A stretch of DNA of 64,000 bases from positions 146,157,742-146,221,741 of the forward strand of contig OX352772.1 of NCBI GenBank assembly GCA_947095535.1, in the 5' to 3' direction. Shown here piece by piece: positions 11,794 through 24,147 of the stretch. The stretch is from Poecilobothrus nobilitatus (Eukaryota; Arthropoda; Insecta; Diptera; Dolichopodidae). The stretch's first letter is position 1. Every line of letters begins with the position of its first letter. A model generated the notes under the pieces. The model worked only from the letters and a program-made list of their open reading frames with translations. It was not told where the DNA came from and ran no database searches. The translations under genes and the position numbers were made by a program.

Positions 11794-13121
11794 TTATTTT
11801 TGTAGCAATTTATAATATTTATAGTTTTTCCTAGATTTAATTATGTTATTGTTATGTAATTCTACTTTTTTATTATCTATTAGTATAGTACTATTTGGAC
11901 CATTTTGTGCAATAATTTTAAATGGTCATTTAAAAGGATTATCTAATTCTTTCGTATTTCCTACTTTTATCATTACATAAGCATTAATTTTAAAATTTGA
12001 TTCATTAAAATTATTTTGTTTTAATTTATTTTTAATAAGATAGTCTTTTGCTTTTTCACTAGCGTTTTTTAATTTAATTTTTAATTCATTTAAATAGTCA
12101 TCTAAATTATAAATTCTATGTTTATTATTTAATATATCACATGAAAGTGTACTTATTTTGCCATATACCAATTTAAATGCTGATTAACCTGTTGTACTAT
12201 GTGACGCTGAGTTCTAGCAGTACGTATAATAAGGCAAGTATTCCTCCCAAACGTCTTGTCGTTTTAAATTCATTAGATAGTCATTTAATACCCTATGATT
12301 TCGTTCAATAGAACCTAACGTTTCATGATGGTAAAGCGTTGACGTTACTTTTTCAATATTTAGAAATTTACAAATATTTTTTAATAGTTCGTTTGTAAAT
12401 TTCGTAACTTTATCTGTTTTTAATTTTTGAAACAACCATATTTTAATATAAATTTTTCTACGATTGTTTTTGCGACTGTTTTAGCATCTTTGGCTTCTAT
12501 TGGATATGCTTCAATATATTTAGTTAATTCACATTGTAAAGTCAGAATATATCTATAGTTGTTAGATGATTTTAAGTGGACCTACAGTATCTATTGTTAT
12601 AGTTTCAAATGATGTTGTGGGTGTATCTGTCATCTTATAATTTGCATTTGAATATTTTGTTATTTTAACTTCATTACATATTTTACAACTGTTTATATAA
12701 TTTTTATCATTTTATTAATATTTTTCCATATATATTTTTCTTTTAATTTACTGATGCATTTACTTATGCCGTGCCATTTACTTACGACAGTGTCCACCAT
12801 ATAATGAATCATGATTCCCTTTAATTAATTTGCGCATTTCATCTTTATTTCATAGGGAATCATATAATATAATTTTTAAACAATCTGCATTTTCAAAATT
12901 GTTTTGCAGCTCGTTAAATATATTTTTAAATGTTTGGATATCCATTATTTTAAATACTTCATCGTTATTTGCCAAGGCTAAATTTTTAATATTTAAATTG
13001 CTTGTTTTGAATAATAGCTTCCTCAGAATCAATTTTATCTCTGATAATAATTTTTCGCTATATTCAGCAATTATTTCTTTTTTCGCTGCTATAATTTTAA
13101 ATTTATTTTCATCTTTTTTAT
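11794..13121 (-). pseudogene. Ty3/gypsy integrase (damaged)
   Basis: Minus-strand remains of the integrase that would insert the retrotransposon cDNA. In order: a region upstream of the integrase (13115-12850, 'KDENKFKIIAAKK'); a His/Cys zinc-binding domain near 12815-12660 ('HDSLYGGH' ... 'CKICNEVK', interrupted by frame changes); the first core aspartate in 'TIDTVGPL' near 12590; then 12435-12214 with 'TKFTNELLKNICKFLNIEK' and the Glu motif 'LGSIERNHRVLNDYL'. A C-terminal segment follows (12171-11794). Where the family has a catalytic Asp before Gly-x-Glu-Phe-Thr, this copy reads 'KTDKVTKFTN', so the residue context is altered. Stops and frameshifts make it inactive. It is cut from the RNase H region by Helentron-like copy B. 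Confidence 0.8.
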
Positions 13122-15348
13122 TATACCCTACACCTAAAGTATAGGGTATATTAACTTTGGTATGGTGTTTGTAACCACCAAAAGGAAGCGAGTTAGGTAT
13201 AGACATGTATATATATTCTGAATCAGAATCACCGCCGGAGTCGATTTAGCGATGCCCGTCCGTCCGTCCGTCCGTACGCACGATAACTCAAAAAATAATG
13301 ATGCTATCTTGATGAAATTTATATAGTAGGTTACTAATTACGAAAGAAAGGCTAAGTTCGAATCTGGACAAAATCCGTCCATGGGTTCGGATTCTGGAAG
13401 CTTCCGAATGATTCCGGGCTTTTGGAGATAATCTCCGCAAACGAGATTATCTCCAAAAGCAACAAAGATAGAACCTTCAAATTTTGTACAATGATGTTTC
13501 TTCCCGTTCGATTTATGTCTCTGAAATTTAAGAGGATTTGGTCCATGGGTTTGGGTTTTGGAAGCTTCCGAACGAGCACCAGAGCAAATGAGATTATTTC
13601 CAAAACCAACAAAGATAGAATCTTTAAATTTTGTACAATGATGTTCCTTCCCGTTCGATTTATGTCTCTGAAATTTAAGAGGATTTGGTCCATGGGTTTG
13701 GATTTGGAAGCTTCCGAACGAGCCCCAGAGCAAATGAGATTATCTCCAAAACCAATAAAGATATAACCTTTACTTTTGGCAGAATGGTGTTCTTTCATGT
13801 ATGATTTAGGCCTCTAAAATTTAAGAGGATTTGGTCCATGGGTTTGGATTTGGAAGCTTCCGAACGAGCACCAGAGCAAATGAGATTATCTCCAAAACCA
13901 ACAAAGATATAACCTTTAAATTTGGCAGGGTGGTGTTCTTTCATGTTTTATTTAAGTCTCTGAAATGTGAGAGGATTTGGCCATGGGTTTAAATTTGAAA
14001 GAATTTGAACCGTGGATTCGAATTTTGGAAGCTTCCGAACGAGCCGCAGAGCAAATGAGATTATATCCAATACGAATAAAGGTAGAACCTTTGAATTTGG
14101 TACAATGGTGTTCTTTCGTGTTCGATTTATGTCTCTGAAATTTAAGAGGATTTGGTCCATGGGTTTGGATTTGGAAGCTTCCGAACGAGCCCCAGAGCAA
14201 ATGAAATTATCTCCAAAAACAACAAATATATAACCTTTAAATTTGGCCGAATGGTGTTTTTTCATGTTTGATTTAAGTCTCTGAAATGTGAGAGGATTTG
14301 GCCATGGGTTTAAATTTGAAAGAATTTGAACCGTGGATTCGAATTTTGGAAGCTTCCGAACGAGCCGCAGAGCAAATGAGATTATATCCAATACGAATAA
14401 AGGTAGAACCTTTGAATTTGGTACAATGGTGTTCTTTCGTGTTTGATTTATGTCTCTGAAATTTAAGAGGATTTGGTCCATGGGTTTGGTTTTGGAAGCT
14501 TCCGAACGAGCCCCAGAGCAAATGAGATTATCTCCAAAACCAATAAAGATATAACCTTTACTTTTGGCATAATGGTGTTCTTTCATGTATGATTTAGGCC
14601 TCTGAAATTTGAGAGGATTTGGTCCTTGGGTTCAGATTTTGAAAGCTTCCGAACGAGCCTCAGAGCAAATGATATTATCTCCAAATGCAACAAAGATATA
14701 ACCTTTAAATTAGGCAGAATGGTGTTCCTTCATGTTTGATTTATGTTTCTGAAATTTGTGAGGATTTGGTCCATGGGTTCAAATCTTGGAAGCTTCCGGA
14801 CGAGCCCCAGAGCAAACGAGTATATCTCCACAACCAACAAAGATAGAACTTTTATTTTTAGTACAAAGGTGTTCTGTTATGTTTCCTTTACTGTAAAATT
14901 GGAAACTGACATTTGAAAGAATTTGAACCATGGGTTCGTATTTTGGAAACTTCCGGACGAGCACAAGAGCAACGAGCATATCTCCAAAACCAACAAAAGT
15001 AGAACCTTTAAATTTAATAGAATGGTGTTCTGGCAAGTTTTCTTTATGTTCCTGAGATGGATTCGATGAATTGGAGTGGAAATTCGGGTAGCTGACACAA
15101 ACATCCCAAGGACTACCAATCTTCGAAAATAATTAAGATAGAAACTTAAAATTTTATACAAGGGTGTCAAGCATATCCCAAGCGGATGCCTCTTTTACGT
15201 TCTTGAAATTCGAGTTGAATAAGACAGAAAAGGGAAGAAGTTCAAGCAGTTGCCAAAAACACTTATGGATTTTTAATTTAATTCGAATTATTCAGGTGTA
15301 GGGTATTAATAAGTCGGTTGCATCGACTTACTGCTACATTTACTTGTT
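13122..15348 (-). mobile_element. Helentron/DINE-1-like element, copy B, inserted in the gypsy pol gene
   Basis: Same family as copy A in the opposite orientation. On the plus strand it begins TATACCCTACACC and ends TGCTACATTTACTTGTT. The terminal hairpin block (ATACCCTA...TAGGGTAT) is at 13124-13150. The core, TATATATATTCTGAATCAG and (GTCC)n, is at 13207-13276. About ten tandem units of 150-190 bp, each with 'GGTCCATGGGTTTGG', 'GGAAGCTTCCGAACGAG' and 'GAGATTATCTCCAAAACCAA', fill 13360-15000. An 18-bp perfect palindrome arm pair with a 7-base loop is at 13418-13460. It splits gypsy pol between the RNase H and integrase regions. The long open frames through the units, on both strands, are repeat artefacts. 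Confidence 0.75.
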
Positions 15349-15434
15349 TTTATTAATATTTATATATTTATTTTTGAATTCAGTTAATTTTTCATTAATT
15401 TTAAATTTTAATTTATACATAAACCTTATGTCTG

Positions 15435-17262
15435 TTATTGATGTTGCATTTCATATGTAGAAATGCTAGTCTCTTCATTCGTATTGAAGGTTTTATTGTG
15501 GGTTTTATTATTATTATGTTTATTCATTATTTTATTGCTTCTTTTCTCCTTTTTGTCTTTCATATTTTTTGTGATTACAGTTATATTATTTTTCGGTATC
15601 ATTTCTTTTAATTTATTTGAATCAATTTTTATTCTCGACAGAGCATCGGCATTTGTATTCATTTTGCCTTGTTTAAATATTCTTTCCAAATTATAATCCA
15701 TCAGATCTACGCGTATTCCTGTCAGTTTTGATGAAGGGTTCTTATGCGTAAATAAACTCACTAATAGTCTATGGTCAGTATATACTATAAACTTTTTACC
15801 AAAAAGGTATGGTCTAAAATAGTTTATACCCTAATGAATTGCCAAAAGTTCTTTTTCAATTATATGTTTATTTAATTCATCCTTATTTAGCGATTTACTT
15901 CCATAAGCAATATCAAGTAAGGTTTATCATCTCCTATTTTTCCTAGTGGATAATTTAGTATTGGTGGTTCTAAAAATTTTTGTTTTACTTTTTCAAAAGC
16001 ATTATTACTTTCTTCGCTCCAACCAAATATTTGTTTATTCTTTAGTAACTGATTTAAAGGTCTAGCTATTTCTGCGAAGTCTTTTATAAATCTTCTATAA
16101 TAGTTGCAGAAAGTCACGAATCTTCTTACTTCACTAGCATCTTTGAGCGTTGGGTAATTTTTAATTGTGTCAAATTTAGCAGGATCTTTTTATACCTTCA
16201 GAAGTTATTAGATGTCCTAAATATACAACTTCTGATTTTAAAAAATTATATTTTGACAGGTTTAGTTTTAAATTGTATTCTTGTAAGCGTTCTAATACTT
16301 TGACTAAATTAGTATTGTGATCTTTTAGATTTGATCCAAATACTATTATGTCATCCTCATATAGAAATGCGGCTTCTTGTAGACAATGCTACAGATAACA
16401 TACGTTGAAAACTATTTGATGCTATGTTAAGTCCAAATGGTAATCTTTTAAATTGGTAGTGTCCTTTATTTGTCGAAAATGCTGTCATTTTTCTTGATTT
16501 TGGATGACGTAATTTATCCAATACGTCATCCAATCTAGTTAATGGAGACTTGTCATCCACTATGTTTTTGTTTAATGATCTAAAATCAACAACTAATCTC
16601 GATTTTTGTTCTCCTTCTTTACTTTTCTTTGGAACTACTGGTAATGGTGCGTTATACGGACTAGTGGAATTTTCAATTATGTCGTCTTCTATTAATTTTG
16701 AAACTTGTTTTTCAATTTCTTGTAATTTGACATTTGGTGTTCTATAATTTTTGGTGATTACTGGTGACTTGTCTATTGTTGAAATCCGTTGTTCATAGAA
16801 ATTGTTTATTGTCAGCATCTCGTTTTCCAAATGAAAAATGTTTTGAAATCTTTCACAAATATCTAATATTGTTGTTTTTGCTTTTGTGTCTAGGTTATCT
16901 ATGTTTATTTCTTTTTTTAATTTTTCAAATCTTGCTTTTGACTTCATATTATTTTTAAAAGATAATAATTGATAGTGCTTTAAAGCTTGAACTTCAACTT
17001 CAGTTGTATTTATAGTTACTGGTGTATCCCTTGTATTTAGTATTTTTATGTGTTTTAATCCTTCTGCTGGAATAATTGTATTTGCTATAAATACTCCTTT
17101 TGCCATTTCTTTGCCTATTATTATACCATCTTCTTTTACATTTTTATCTATATTTATAATTGCTTCTGTTCGAAGTTGTACCATGATGTTGAATAGAGTT
17201 CTAGTATTTACACTCATTGGTAAAACTATGCCCTCTTCTTGATTAGTATGATTAATGTGCAT
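15435..17262 (-). pseudogene. Ty3/gypsy reverse transcriptase and RNase H region (damaged)
   Basis: From N to C on the minus strand. 17262-16357 carries the RT fingers and palm: 'VSKLIEDDIIENSTSPYNAP', 'KKSKEGEQKSRLVVDFRSLN', then 'GHYQFKRLPFGLNIASNSF'. The segment with the catalytic (Y/F)xDD box lies around 16350-16200 and is frame-broken. 16117-15887 has the connection region 'NYYRRFIKDFAEIARPLN' and 'FGWSEESNNAF'. 15761-15435 ends RNase H with 'GKMNTNADALSRI'. These are the canonical order and spacing for a Ty3/gypsy polyprotein, which copies the genomic RNA into DNA in the virus-like particle. Multiple frame changes show it is a relic. Confidence 0.85.
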
Positions 17263-17837
17263 GTTTCATAATCTATTTTGCTTTTGTTATCATATAGAAA
17301 ATCTCTACCTAAAATACCGTTAGCTCTTATATTAATTTTTTCATCAATCACATGAAATTTATGTTTAATTATACATTCTTCAAACTTTAATTCGACATTT
17401 ATTACACTCTTTGTCATAAAATTTGTATCTGTAATGCCATTTATTTGGCAAGTTTCATTTTCTAATACTTGTTGTTGTATAATGTTGTCTTTAATTATAG
17501 ATATATCTGCTCCTGTGTCTATTAATAATCTTATATATTCATTCTTATTATTTATTTTTATTTTTGTTACATTTGCGCAGTTATTGTCGCTGCTAATTGT
17601 GCTTATCTTCTTCTGTTGAATTGTTCTGATTATTCCTTTGCATGTTGTTGGCATGCCCCGGGTTTCTTTAGTTTCCCTAATTATTGTAATTGTTATATTT
17701 ATTATTGTTGTAGTTGTTGTTATTATAATTACCATTGTTATTGAAATTATTTCTGTAGTTATTCTTATTGTAGTTACGTTTGTTATTTTGGCAGTTATTT
17801 CTACCCCTATAATAGGTTGTTCTAAAATGCAAGACAT
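17226..17837 (-). pseudogene. Ty3/gypsy gag C-terminus and aspartic protease
   Basis: The 204-residue frame carries the retropepsin active site 'LLIDTGADISIIK' near residues 106-118 and the family's second conserved patch 'NGILGRDFL' near 180. This is the protease that matures Gag-Pol. Its first 80 residues read Thr/Ile-rich because they overlap, in another frame, the Asn-rich tail of gag (17880-17677, runs of Asn and Tyr). The overlap is where a gag-pol frameshift is usual in this group. It continues directly into the RT frame at 17262 with a small overlap. Confidence 0.8.
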
Positions 17838-18207
17838 TATTTAATCGCATGTCATTGTCCATTTCAGATACTAGTTGCATTGTTCATTAAAACTTTTAGG
17901 TTTGGCTGCTAATATTACAGCTTTGCATGTTTCATTCATGCCATTTTTAAATGTGTTCAGACCTAATTGAGCATTTAATTTAATTATAATGCTTCTATGT
18001 GTTTTTCCTTGTTCTGAAATTTGGAGTTCATTCAGTTGTGCTATGAGATTTTCAATTTTTGTGGTAAATTCATTAATGCCATTGTTACCTTGTGTAACAT
18101 TTGTTAGTTCTGACTGGACTTTGGCTACATTTTTGTTAGACTTGAAACTTGATCATATTGTTTGTTTAAACTTTTCTAAAGTTGTAATTTCTTCTGTTAT
18201 TATTAGC
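17640..18207 (-). pseudogene. Ty3/gypsy gag, 3' part
   Basis: The minus strand from 18207 encodes a gag matrix/capsid-like stretch with 'FTTKIENLIAQLNEL', 'KTHRSIIIKLNAQLGLNTF' and 'ETCKAVILAAKPKSFNE', then the Asn-rich tail. It contains in-frame stops. No CCHC knuckle is visible in this copy. It is the direct continuation of the gag 5' part at 32778-33151: both pieces carry one copy of the 6-bp ATTAGC, so the gene was split by the Maverick insertion. Confidence 0.8.
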
Positions 18208-18830
18208 AGTAGGTAACCCTGCACTTTGGGATGGGAAAAAAATTTGACCCATATCGCACGACATGTTGACCTACATTTTGATTTATGGGTTTAATGTAGG
18301 TCATGCTTGGTTAGTAGCTCAAGAACTTGTTTTGATCGTTTTGGTTGTAGTTGTAGGGTCGTAGGGTAGTAGGGTCGGCCCTTAATAAACAAAATTGTAT
18401 AACTGAAGTTTAAATACTGGGCGCACATATAAAAGTAGTAAGAAAATTTCTTATATAAAAATAAAAAACAGAAAAAATTTTACTATCTACTGCGCATCTT
18501 TAAAATTGAAAAGAAAAATCCTGTAATCCTGTTGTTGTTGTTTTTTTTTTTTTTTGTTAGCATAAAGAAAAAAAATTAAGGTAAGATATAGATTTTTTTT
18601 TTTGCTTTTTTTTAGACAAAAATGTGGTCTCTTCTGGATAGAAGAATTTATAGAAGAAAAGAGAAAACGAAAGTCATTATTAGCTGACTGCATGTCGTGT
18701 AAGATATTTTTTTATTTTTTAATTAAGAATGTTCAGAAAATATGAATAAAAAGAAAACAAACAGCAAATCAAAAATATGGAACTGATTAAACTAAAGATA
18801 TACTCTTTACTCTTGATGTGCATTTAAGTT
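18208..18830 (+). repeat. Polinton 1 left terminal inverted repeat
   Basis: Matches 32090-32777 in inverse orientation from the first base. Shared blocks include 'GACATGTTGACCTACATTTTG', 'GAAGTTTAAATACT', 'GTGCGCC/GGCGCAC' with 'ATATAAAAGTAGTAAG', and at the inner edge 'AACTGATTAAACTAAAGATA'. About 18340-18395 differs from the partner by substituted or deleted sequence, so the two ends have diverged. 'GCACATATAAAAGTAG' could be a TATA box directed inward. Confidence 0.9.
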
Positions 18831-19316
18831 TTTTTTGTTCTTGTATGGAATAAAAAATAATTCAAAAATTTCTAGTTTTAAACTAAAAAAAAAATGTAAG
18901 ACTTGTTTTTGTTATTGTTAAATTAATATACGAGTATACAAATCTCTAGTTATCTAGTCAAAGCAAGGAATTGATATAAAAAGAATATAATGTAAAAGTT
19001 GAATGATTCTATGATAGTATAGTTCCTGGTTTTAAAATATTACAATATTCTAGTAATAACAAGATAATAATTAATAATTTATTAAGATTCTGAAAAATGT
19101 AATGATCATAAAAGAAATCGAAAGTATAGAACCGTATAATATGTATGTAAATTATGTCTACTTTTACATGTAGAATTTTTTTTGTTTAAATCTTTATTAC
19201 ATTCTTAAAAATTTTAAATTATTATACAAACAAATATTTTTACAATACAAATAAAAATGTTCAAATTTGAATGAATACTATTTTGATTTACTTATCAACA
19301 TTAGTTTTTTTCTGTT
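18831..19316. other. AT-rich spacer between Polinton 1 left repeat and polB
   Basis: No gene seen. It lies at the 3' side of the polymerase gene and probably holds its 3' untranslated region. Confidence 0.5.
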
Positions 19317-21156
19317 TTATCCATACGGTAAAGAACTACCATCTTCATTAAATTTTCGTTTTTCCGATTTTGGTTGATATTTTTTTATTTCGGAAATCGT
19401 AAGAACATCATGATTTTTATTTCGACGAATATTTTCTGATATGACGTATGTGTCTGCACTATTCAATGAATTTAAAACTGCTGCCTTTATGCTATTAAAA
19501 TTAATTTTTAGAGAAGCTTCATAACTAAGAGAGAATCCTTTAACTTTACAAATAATTTTTTCTGTATTATTTTTTGTACAGTAAATTTTGTAAGCGTAGT
19601 TCTTGGGACCACCACTTACAAATTCTGTAATATAACTTCCTATACCTTAACATTCTAATTCATCAGTCATGTCGCCTATAAATTCACCTATTTCTGGTTC
19701 ATATTCTCCTTCTCGGCTAATATACAACACTGAATCGGTCTCATAATATAATACTCTACTATTCAACTTCTCTAGATAACTGTAAAGTTGAAGACGAGCA
19801 TGTGTTGTTGTATAAGCAGCGATACTTACGTTGACAGTAGATAAAGAAGTTGCTGCTTCTTCTTTATACTTCCAGCTAGCCACTATGTTTTCTTCGTTTA
19901 CTGGAAATATGTGACATACTTCTACAGAAGGGTTTGTTATTAACTCATAAAGTTTAAAAGGTTGATTTATAATGCTGGTTTTTTGTTGATTTTCTCTTTG
20001 CCAAAATTTTCCCCAGAATGAGTTTAAAATAATCTTAGCAAAAGATCTTAAACCAGGGTTATTAACTACTTTATCGTATTCTAATTTAATTTCTTCCTTT
20101 TCAAAAAAACTATCAATATATTCTTCCTTTTCTTTTTGAGTTTGACATTTTATTGGCCACCCAGAAGCTTCTTGTTTAATCTTTATAAATATATTCATCA
20201 TTTTAGTGAATAAACTCTAATAAATTCACAATCCCACATCTCAATAACTTTATATCCACATGATTTTATAAACTCTGATCTCATTAATGTTTTTTCATAT
20301 CGTAGATTTAAAGTATCGCCAGAGTCATCATGTAATGGTATATCCCTCTGGTTTGTTAAGCCTTTTGGATGTCCATGATAATAGCAACCGTAAAATTCAA
20401 TTATTTCTTTAGTCTCTTCGCAAAATCCATCGACTTTAACATTTCCGATTTGTTTTTCTTTTCCATTAAATGCACATTTCAAATCAATTTTTCTCAAATC
20501 TTTTTTCCAAATAAGCCATTGCATGGCAATTTTTGACTGATTGTCTACCATCCTATATCCTTTTTTGGTATAATTCCTATAGTATTCGATTTGAGAAAGT
20601 TTCTTCTCTATACAAGATTACAGGCGAAAGCTATTGTTGTTGCTTCTAAAAACGGTTCAACATTACATTCTTCTAAAAAAACATTTCTGAAAACCAGACA
20701 TGCTTTAGTCAGAATTTCAACATCATTTTTACAGTATTCTAAAATATCTTTCTCCATATTAAATTCTGAGTTTCTATTTTGTTCATACTACATTAAAAAT
20801 TCATTACGCTCATCTGCTTTCATTGTATTAGAGTTATAGTATTTAATTGCTGGAAGTGTGCCAATGTAATTTTCATTTTCCAATTTATTAAATAGATGTG
20901 GAAAATAACCCTTTTTCAAATTGATCGATAAATTAAAAGCTTTCGGTAATTTTGCCAAGGCCATAGGAAAGTAGTTCATAGAATCAATAAATTTAATATT
21001 ATCAATTATCATAACAATAATTTGTGTACCTCGCATAATTAACTTTGGTTCAAGTACAGTTTTATTGAGTATATAATTCAGAATAAACTGATGGTGAAAC
21101 GCCTGCCCATTATAAGCAATTATGACAATCCTTTTGTATTCCTTTCTTAATTTTAA

Positions 21157-23063
21157 AACAAGTAAATGTAGCAGTAAGTCGATGCAACCGACTTATTAAT
21201 ACCCTACACCTGAATAATTCGAATTAAATTAAAAATCCATAAGTGTTTTTGGCAGCTGCTTGAAATTCTTCCCTTTTCTGTCTTATTCAACTCGAATTTC
21301 AAGAACGTAAAAGAGGCATCCGCTTGGGATATGCTTGACACCCTTGTATAAAATTTTAAGTTTCTATCTTAATTATTTTCGAAGATTGGTAGTCCTTGGG
21401 ATGTTTGTGTCAGCTACCCGAATTGCCACTCCAATTCATCGAATCCATCTCAGGAACATAAAGAAAACTTGCCAGAACACCATTCTATTAAATTTAAAGG
21501 TTCTACTTTTGTTGGTTTTGGAGATATGCTCGTTGCTCTTGTGCTCGTCCGGAAGTTTCCAAAATACGAATGGTTCAAATTCTTTCAAATGTCAGTTTCC
21601 AATTTTACAGAAAAGGAAACATAACAGAACACCTTTGTACTAAAACTAAAAGTTCTATCTTTGTTGGTTGTGGAGATATACTCGTTTGCTCTGGGGCTCG
21701 TCCGGAAGCTTCCAAGATTTGAACCCATGGACCAAATCCTCACAAATTTCAGAAACATAAATCATACATGAAAGAACACCATTATGCCAAAAGTAAAGGT
21801 TATATCTTTATTGGTTTTGGAGATAATCTCATTTGCTCTGGGGCTCGTTCGGAAGCTTCCAAAACCAAACCCATGGACCAAATCCTCTTAAATTTCAGAG
21901 ACATAAATCAAACACGAAAGAACACCATTGTACCAAATTCAAAGGTTCTACCTTTGTTCGTATTGGATATAATCTCATTTGCTCTGCGGCTCGTTGGGAA
22001 GCTTCCAAAATTCGAATCCACGGTTCAAATTCTTTCAAATTTAAACCCATGGCCAAATCCTCTCAAATTTCAGAGACTTAAATCAAACATGAAAAAACAC
22101 CATTCGGCCAAATTTAAAGGTTATATATTTGTTGTTTTTGGAGATAATCTCATTTGCTCTGGGGCTCGTTCGGAAGCTTCCAAAATCCAAACCCATGGAC
22201 CACATCCTCTTAAATTTTAGAGACATAAATTAAACTGGAAGAAACATCATTATAAAAAATTTAAAGGTTCTATCTTTATTGGTTTTGGAGATAATCTCGT
22301 TTGCTCTGGGGCTCGTTCGGAAGTTTCCAAAACCCGAACCCATGGACCAAATCTTCTCACATTTCAGAGACTTAAATAAAACATGAAAGAATACCACCCT
22401 GCCAAATTTAAAGGTTATATCTTTGTTGGTTTTGGAGATAATCTCATTTGCTCTGGGGCTCGTTCGGAAGCTTCCAAATCCAAACCCATGGACCAAATCC
22501 TCTTAAATTTCAGAGACATAAATCGAACGGGAAGGAACATCATTGTACAAAATTTAAAGGTTCTATCTTTGTTGGTTTTGGAAATAATCTCATTTGCTCT
22601 GGTGCTCGTTCGGAAGCTTCCAAAACCCAAACCCATGGACCAAATCCTCTTAAATTTCAGAGACATAAATCGAACGGGAAGAAACATCATTGTACAAAAT
22701 TTGAAGGTTCTATCTTTGTTGCTTTTGGAGATAATCTCGTTTGCGGAGATTATCTCCAAAAGCCCGGAATCATTCGGAAGCTTCCAGAATCCCAACCCAT
22801 GGACGGATTTTGTCCAGATTCGAACTTAGCCTTTCTTTCGTAATTAGTAACCTACTATATAAATTTCATCAAGATAGCATCATTATTTTTTGAGTTATCG
22901 TGCGTACGGACGGACGGACGGACGGACGGACATCGCTAAATCGACTCCGGCGGTGATTCTGATTCAGAATATATATGCATGTCTATACCTAACTCGCTTC
23001 CTTTTGGTGGTTACAAACACCATACCAAAGTTAATATACCCTATACTTTAGGTGTAGGGTATA
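21157..23063 (+). mobile_element. Helentron/DINE-1-like element, copy C, inserted in Polinton 1 polB
   Basis: Opposite orientation to copy B and very similar to it. It starts AACAAGTAAATGTAGCAGTAAG with an inner inverted repeat AAGTCG/CGACTT (21176-21194). It has about nine units with 'GGAAGCTTCCAAAA', then the same 18-bp palindrome found in copy B (near 22720-22762), then (GGAC)n at 22908-22931, the core with ATATATATG, and the terminal hairpin to GGGTATA. It separates the Exo I and Exo II motifs of the polymerase, so it inserted after the Polinton did. No coding capacity. Confidence 0.78.
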
Positions 23064-24083
23064 ATAAATGCCATGAAATCCCCTATCACATTTGCGTTTT
23101 AAAAATTCTTTCTCTTAATTTACATTTTTGACAGAAGTATAGAGAATCAATGTTTATACATTTAAAGCATCTCAGTTGAGCCACACATAAACTTGGAACA
23201 TGTTTTTTTTATTTTTGTAGAGTTAATTTCTTCTTGTCTTGTTTCTAAATCATAAAATACGCAAATGCAGTTTTCAAAATTTACTTTTGTTTTGTCTTGC
23301 TGAATGAAGCATTTATGGTTTTCAGGAACATGATTATTCACCACATATATGAGTCCTACAACTTTTATGAACTTTAAAACAAGATTTGCATTTCCTAATT
23401 TCTTCACAGGTGCTTCTATTTTTGAACTAGAAGCCTTATGATTTTCAAAACATGATTGACAACGAAATGCGCGATTGCACTGCATACATAAAATATTTTT
23501 AACATTTATTGAACAAGCAGGTGAGTTTTGACAGCAAGGACAACTTTTCGAACACCTATGTTAATTTTTTTTAGAATACGGAATATGACATTCTTCACAA
23601 TAAAATGCTGTGCAAAAAGCAGTTGTGAGCGAAGTTATTAAATTGTAATGATTATTATGGTATAGCAAGTTAATTTTTTTTTCATTATTAAATTCATCAA
23701 ATATTACTTCTGCACCCCTTGTTCCATATTTATATACAACAATTTTGTGTTTATGTAAAAATTTTTGAAATTGATTCAATTCACGAATTCCGCAACCTTC
23801 AGATAGAATTGTTATTTTTGATGTTTTTAATAATTTTAAAGCTATTAAAGTTTGAAGTTTTCCTATATTTTTTCGAATTTTTTATATTCAATAAATTTTT
23901 CAATTTTAGCTATTGAAACAACAAGTGCACGTGGTAGACATAAATTATCGCTGTTTTTTATTGTTATTATTCCTTTCCTTTTTAAGCAATCCTCTTTATA
24001 ATTTGAATATTTATTATTTCTACCTCTACAAGAGGGTAATCTAACACGGGTAACTGTTAAACCAAAAGTGTCTGTACTTAAGC

Positions 24084-24147
24084 CTATAGACATAAAATAA
24101 AAATAGTTTATTATAAATGAAACAAAAAATGCGTTATAAATAACTAC
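24084..24147 (-). other. Predicted spliceosomal intron in Polinton 1 polB
   Basis: Reading the minus strand, the exon ends ...TCTGAAG, the intron runs GTAGTTATTT ... TTTATGTCTATAG (64 bp), and the next exon starts GCTTAAGTACAG. Joining exactly there keeps the frame and links two segments that are adjacent in other Polinton polymerases. Without splicing the frame stops within a few codons of the junction. The size is typical of insect short introns. Confidence 0.7.

Noticed and set aside
13360..14800. Regularly spaced repeats resembling a CRISPR array
   Set aside because: Units of 150-190 bp with no unique spacers, in a eukaryotic transposon with defined ends; no cas genes.
13338..15036. Many overlapping frames of 80-210 residues on both strands (for example with 'ICSGARSEASK')
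   Set aside because: They recur in three frames and both directions with the period of the Helentron-like units, so they are by-products of a tandem repeat without stops, not proteins.
15463..17844. Plus-strand hydrophobic frames opposite the gypsy pol and gag genes (Leu/Val/Ile-rich)
   Set aside because: Antisense shadows of the Lys/Asn-rich gypsy proteins; they look like membrane proteins only because AAN codons reverse to NTT.
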